From Herbiconiux sp. A18JL235 (GTDB lineage: Bacteria; Actinomycetota; Actinomycetes; Actinomycetales; Microbacteriaceae), in contig NZ_CP162511.1 in assembly GCF_040939305.1 (NCBI RefSeq), positions 3,844,001-3,908,000 of the forward strand: DNA of 64,000 nucleotides, in the 5' to 3' direction. The notes beneath the pieces are model-generated. The model worked only from the letters and a program-made list of their open reading frames with translations, was not told where the DNA came from and did no database searches. The stretch's first letter is position 1. Each line of letters opens with the position of its first letter. This document shows positions 60,859 through 64,000 of this stretch, piece after piece. Made by a program: the position numbers and the translations under genes.

Positions 60859-61872
60859 TCAGGAGATCGTCGAGGGCGCCGGCCCGGTCGAGGTGCGCAC
60901 CTCGATATGAGGCCTGAAGACGACATCGGCCTCGGGCGTACCGCCGTCGATCAGCGCCGCCATCCGCTCCCAGGCCTGCGCCCCGAGCTCCTCATGCGGC
61001 ACCGACGCCGTGGTGAGCGGGGGCGTCGTGTACCGCGCGAACGGGATGTCGTCGAAACCCGTCACCGAGAGGTCGTCGGGCACTCGCACGCCGAGCGCCA
61101 GCAGCCCGTTGAGAAGCCCGATGGCCACGAGGTCGTTGAATGCCAGCGCTGCGGTGGCACCCGAGTCGCGAACCGCCGCGGCAGCACCGAGACCGTCTTC
61201 GATGCCGGCGCCCACCGACATCCGCTCGATCGAGACCTCGGGATGCTCGCGCTCGAACTCGCCGAGCGCCTCGAGCCGGTGCGAGTTCGAGACACTGCCC
61301 GCCGGGCCGCCGAGGAACACCAGTCGACGGTGCCCGAGCTCGTACAGGTGCTGCGCGAGGTCGCGCACCCCCGCCCGGTAGTCGATCGACAGCGACGGTG
61401 CATCGACGGCATCGTTGCGGCGGTTGATGACGACGAGCGGCCGGAGCGTGCCGGCGAGCGCCTCGAGCACCTCGTCGGACATACGCGGAGCGCACAGCAC
61501 CACGGCATCGCAGCGACGGCGGATCTCGGCGACCAGCAGCGGTTCGTCACCCGGCGACTCGGCGGAGTCGGCGACCAGCACCCGGTATCCACTGCGGGCG
61601 GCGGCTTTGCTGAGACTCGAGAGCATGGCCTGGAAGGTCGGGTTGGCGAGATCGGGCACGACGAAGGCGATGGCCCGGGTCTGGCCGAGGGCGAGGCTGC
61701 GGGCGAGGTGATTCGGCGAGTAGGCGAGCTCGGTCGCGACCGCGCGCACACGCTCGGCGATCGCCTCCTCCCCGAGGAATCGGCCGTTCATGACGCGCGA
61801 CACCGTCGCCTGGGACACCTGCGCCCGCTCGGCCACCTCCGCGATGGTCGTCGCGCCCGGTCGTCGTCTCAC
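60859..61872 (-). CDS. LacI-family transcriptional regulator
   Basis: This is a 337-residue repressor with N-terminal HTH (TTIAEVAERAQVSQATVSRVMNGRFLGEEAIAERV), the hinge/minor-groove helix NHLARSLALGQT, and an effector-binding domain ending SVTGFDDIPFARYTTPPLTTASVP. GTG 61872 is chosen because AAGGAGG lies 6 bases upstream. It is flanked on both sides by GAAAGCG operators (60804 and 61957), so it is very likely the protein that binds them and the third site at 53658. Effector unknown. Confidence 0.92.
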   Translation of the reverse strand: MRRRPGATTIAEVAERAQVSQATVSRVMNGRFLGEEAIAERVRAVATELAYSPNHLARSLALGQTRAIAFVVPDLANPTFQAMLSSLSKAAARSGYRVLVADSAESPGDEPLLVAEIRRRCDAVVLCAPRMSDEVLEALAGTLRPLVVINRRNDAVDAPSLSIDYRAGVRDLAQHLYELGHRRLVFLGGPAGSVSNSHRLEALGEFEREHPEVSIERMSVGAGIEDGLGAAAAVRDSGATAALAFNDLVAIGLLNGLLALGVRVPDDLSVTGFDDIPFARYTTPPLTTASVPHEELGAQAWERMAALIDGGTPEADVVFRPHIEVRTSTGPAPSTIS

Positions 61873-61927
61873 GGTCGGCCTCCTTCCCACCTGACACTGC
61901 CAGAAACGATAGCGCCGCGGATGGTAT

Positions 61928-61956
61928 TTGACGTCTCGGGGTTCGACGGTCATAAT
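61928..61956 (+). promoter_or_regulatory. Sigma70-type promoter of the permease operon
   Basis: TTGACG (61928-61933) and CATAAT (61951-61956) are separated by 17 bp. The operator starts at the next base, 61957, so transcription start and operator coincide. Confidence 0.75.
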
Positions 61957-61974
61957 CGTGAAAGCGCTTTCTCG
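61957..61974. promoter_or_regulatory. LacI-type operator before the permease operon
   Basis: CGTGAAAGCGCTTTCTCG contains the perfect 12-bp palindrome GAAAGCGCTTTC and differs by one central base from the other two copies. Confidence 0.82.
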
Positions 61975-62016
61975 GCGACCGAGCCGGGAGCGCATCCACT
62001 CAACGAGGAGGTCGAC

Positions 62017-62973
62017 GTGAGCAGTCTTGGCGAGTTGCGCAGCATCGCGCTGAACGCCCGGCGCGGTCGCAACGGGCCGAAGGAGAAGAAGCCCGACACG
62101 CTGGCGGCCTACCTGTTCCTGCTGCCCTGGCTGATCGGCCTGGTGGTCTTCACGGTCGGCCCGATGCTGGCATCGCTCTACCTGTCGTTCACCGACTACA
62201 ACCTGCTCCAGTCACCTCTGCTGAAGCCTCCTGCCTTCACCGGTCTCGACAACTACGTCGACATGATCGGCGACGCCGCGTTCTGGAACGCGTTCCGCGT
62301 CACCGTGACCTACGTGGTCATCTCAGTGCCCATCCAGCTCGCCGTCGCCCTCGGCCTCGCGCTGCTGCTCGACCGCGGCATGCGGGGCCTGCCCATCTAC
62401 CGGTCGATCTTCTACCTGCCGAGCCTGCTCGGCGGCTCCGTGGCCATCGCCATCCTGTGGCGACAGGTGTTCGGGAAGGACGGGCTCGTCAACGGGTTCC
62501 TGGCGATCTTCGGCGTCGACGGGCCGGGGTGGATCGGGCACCCCGACTTCGCCCTCGGCACCATCATCGTGCTGCATATCTGGACCTTCGGCTCCCCGAT
62601 GGTGATCTTCCTCGCCGGGCTCCGGCAGATCCCCGAGATGTACTACGAGGCGGCCTCGGTCGACGGGGCCGGCAAGATCCGCCGCTTCTTCACCATCACC
62701 CTGCCGTTGCTCACGCCGATCATCTTCTTCAACCTCGTGCTGCAGATCATCTTCGCGTTCCAGACCTTCACGCAGGCCTATGTGGTCTCGGGAGGCACCG
62801 GAGGGCCGGCCGATTCCACCATGTTCTACACGCTGTTCCTCTACCGGATCGGGTTCCTCGAATACGACATGGGCTACGCCTCGGCGATGGCCTGGTTCCT
62901 GCTCATCGTGATCGCGGTGTTCACCGCGGTCAACTTCTGGCTATCGAAATTCTGGGTGTTCTATGACGACTGA
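62017..62973 (+). CDS. Carbohydrate ABC transporter permease (MalF type)
   Basis: This is 318 residues. A basic leader is followed by YLFLLPWLIGLVVFTVGPMLASLYLSF; the EAA loop is EAASVDGAGKIRRFFTITLPLL, and the ending FYTLFLYRIGFLEYDMGYASAMAWFLLIVIAV is typical. GTG 62017 is preceded by GAGGAGG. It overlaps the next permease gene by 11 bp. The gene is controlled by the promoter and operator at 61928-61974. Confidence 0.93.
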   Translation: MSSLGELRSIALNARRGRNGPKEKKPDTLAAYLFLLPWLIGLVVFTVGPMLASLYLSFTDYNLLQSPLLKPPAFTGLDNYVDMIGDAAFWNAFRVTVTYVVISVPIQLAVALGLALLLDRGMRGLPIYRSIFYLPSLLGGSVAIAILWRQVFGKDGLVNGFLAIFGVDGPGWIGHPDFALGTIIVLHIWTFGSPMVIFLAGLRQIPEMYYEAASVDGAGKIRRFFTITLPLLTPIIFFNLVLQIIFAFQTFTQAYVVSGGTGGPADSTMFYTLFLYRIGFLEYDMGYASAMAWFLLIVIAVFTAVNFWLSKFWVFYDD

Positions 62974-63910
62974 GAACCTTCTCGCCAAGCCGGCCGCCGA
63001 GGCCGCCTCCGCCCCGGGCACGGAGGGAGACTCCCCGCAGAAGCCCGCCCGCAGCACCCGCTCGAGCGCGTCGTACCGCGCGCGCAGCCGCGTGTTCTCG
63101 ACGCTCAAGCACATCGGCCTCATCGCGGCCTCGCTCGTGATGATCTACCCGCTGCTGTGGCTCGTGGTCTCGAGCTTCAAACCGAACGACGAGATCTTCC
63201 GCGACCTCACGCTGTTCACGACCAACTTCACGGTCGAGAACTACGTCAACGGCTGGAACGACCTGCAGGTGCCGTTCGGGGTGTCGCTGCTGAACTCCAC
63301 GATCATCGCGGCGGGAGCGATCATCGGCAACCTGGTGTCGTGCTCCCTGGCGGCCTACGCCTTCGGCCGGCTCAACTTCCGCGGCCGCACGCTGCTGTTC
63401 GCGCTCATGCTCGCCACCATCATGCTGCCGTTCCAGGTGGTGCTCATCCCGCAGTTCACCATCTTCAAGGAGCTCGGCTGGCTGAACACCTTCCTGCCGC
63501 TCATCGTTCCGAAGTTCCTCGCCACCGACGCCTTCTTCGTCTTCCTGATGGTGCAGTTCATCCGCGCCCTGCCGAAGGAGATCTTCGAGGCCGCGCGCAT
63601 CGACGGTGCGGGCCACCTGCGCACCTTCGTGCAGGTCACGCTGCCGCTCATGGTGCCCGCTCTCGCCACCACCGCCATCTTCACCTTCATCTGGACCTGG
63701 GGCGACTTCTTCGGCCCGCTCATCTACCTGCGGCTGCCCGAGTTGTTCCCCTCCTCCGTCGCGCTGAAGGGGTTCATCGACGCCCAGTCGAGTTCCGACT
63801 TCGGGTCGATGTTCGCCATGTCGGTGCTCTCGCTCATCCCCCTGTTCCTGGCGTTCCTCATCGGGCAGCGCTTCTTGATCAAGGGCTTCGCCACGACGGG
63901 AATCAAGTGA
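62963..63910 (+). CDS. Carbohydrate ABC transporter permease (MalG type)
   Basis: This is 315 residues. A Ser/Ala-rich leader of ~45 residues precedes helix 1 (IGLIAASLVMIYPLLWLVVSSF); the EAA loop reads EAARIDGAGHLRTFVQVTLPLM and the tail is FLIKGFATTGIK. It pairs with the MalF-type gene upstream, and its TGA shares a base with the next ATG (TGATG). Confidence 0.93.
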   Translation: MTTENLLAKPAAEAASAPGTEGDSPQKPARSTRSSASYRARSRVFSTLKHIGLIAASLVMIYPLLWLVVSSFKPNDEIFRDLTLFTTNFTVENYVNGWNDLQVPFGVSLLNSTIIAAGAIIGNLVSCSLAAYAFGRLNFRGRTLLFALMLATIMLPFQVVLIPQFTIFKELGWLNTFLPLIVPKFLATDAFFVFLMVQFIRALPKEIFEAARIDGAGHLRTFVQVTLPLMVPALATTAIFTFIWTWGDFFGPLIYLRLPELFPSSVALKGFIDAQSSSDFGSMFAMSVLSLIPLFLAFLIGQRFLIKGFATTGIK

Positions 63911-64000
63911 TGCACACCCCCTCCCCCCGCCTCCGCTACGCGCTCGTCGGCTCCGGCTCGCGCGCCCAGATGTACCTCGACGCCATCGCCGGCGAGCATG
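63910..64000 (+). CDS. N-terminus of a Gfo/Idh/MocA-family dehydrogenase (runs off the right edge)
   Basis: Thirty codons are visible. After a short leader, RYALVGSGSRAQMYLDAIAGEH gives the Rossmann opening of the glucose-fructose oxidoreductase family (GxGxR followed by MY). It overlaps the permease stop and so belongs to the same operator-controlled operon. It would oxidise the imported sugar or a derived glycoside with NAD(P). Confidence 0.75.
   Translation, partial: MHTPSPRLRYALVGSGSRAQMYLDAIAGEH

Noticed and set aside
60907..62016. A plus-strand extension upstream of the permease at 62017
   Set aside because: It is antisense to the LacI-family gene; the promoter, operator and GAGGAGG ribosome site mark GTG 62017 as start.
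1..64000. Horizontal-transfer signs such as integrases, transposases or att-type repeats around the sugar loci
   Set aside because: None were seen; codon bias and GC appear even across the window by eye, though composition was not computed.

Overview
The window is very GC-rich, uses frequent GTG starts and stop/start overlaps, and carries a kdp operon, family 1 sugar-binding lipoproteins and many glycoside hydrolases. It looks like a chromosomal segment of a high-GC Gram-positive actinobacterium, most likely a member of Microbacteriaceae. No rRNA, tRNA, insertion sequence, phage gene or CRISPR array was seen.

Region 1 (1-29312) is a glycan and sugar catabolic locus. A leftward ABC importer operon (binding protein 4410-5678, TIM-barrel glycosidase-like protein 2216-4312, permeases 1056-2027 and 223-1059, start of a GH2-like gene at 1-226) lies back to back with a rightward pair (DUF3863-like protein and a GH78 alpha-L-rhamnosidase). 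Next come an SDR dehydrogenase, an RpiR-family regulator, a 2-hydroxyacid dehydrogenase, a KDPG-type aldolase, a phosphotriesterase-family lactonase/hydrolase and a GH2 beta-mannosidase. A tightly overlapped operon follows (cupin isomerase, DeoC-like aldolase, AroE-like dehydrogenase, FGGY kinase, SDR, RbsD mutarotase). The region closes with an MFS carrier and two divergent, paralogous secreted clan GH-A glycosidases. Eight copies of a palindrome, TGTAG-N5-CTACA, sit before these transcription units. The RpiR regulator at 10454 is the natural candidate to read them. At the three divergent promoters the sites are paired at 74, 74 and about 84 bp.

Region 2 (29334-41176) holds a LuxR-type regulator, two small membrane proteins, a GH13 alpha-amylase-family enzyme and the kdpFABCD potassium-uptake operon. 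The kdp operon has an extra 27-residue membrane peptide in front, a kdpD carrying a 15-unit pentapeptide repeat, and no kdpE within the window.

Region 3 (41184-50732) is a second leftward ABC importer operon with an L-rhamnose mutarotase, a TIM-barrel-like protein and a large secreted (alpha/alpha)6-type glycosidase. A LacI-family regulator is divergent, and a perfect 14-bp palindrome lies between. Region 4 (50784-53562) contains housekeeping-like or unknown small genes: a Pr6Pr membrane protein, a WYL regulator, an NTF2-like protein and hypotheticals.

Region 5 (53658-64000) is a third sugar system. It holds an MFS carrier, an M24-like protein that has lost metal ligands, a GH5 enzyme, an (alpha/alpha)6 glycosidase, a binding protein, a LacI regulator, two permeases and the start of a Gfo/Idh/MocA dehydrogenase. 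Three nearly identical 18-bp operators (CGTGAAAGCGSTTTCTCG) tie these units together.

Taken together, the window reads as three separately regulated import-and-depolymerise systems for rhamnose-, mannose- and glucose-containing oligosaccharides. The intracellular route in region 1 combines enzyme families not usually seen together and cannot be assigned to a standard pathway from sequence alone.
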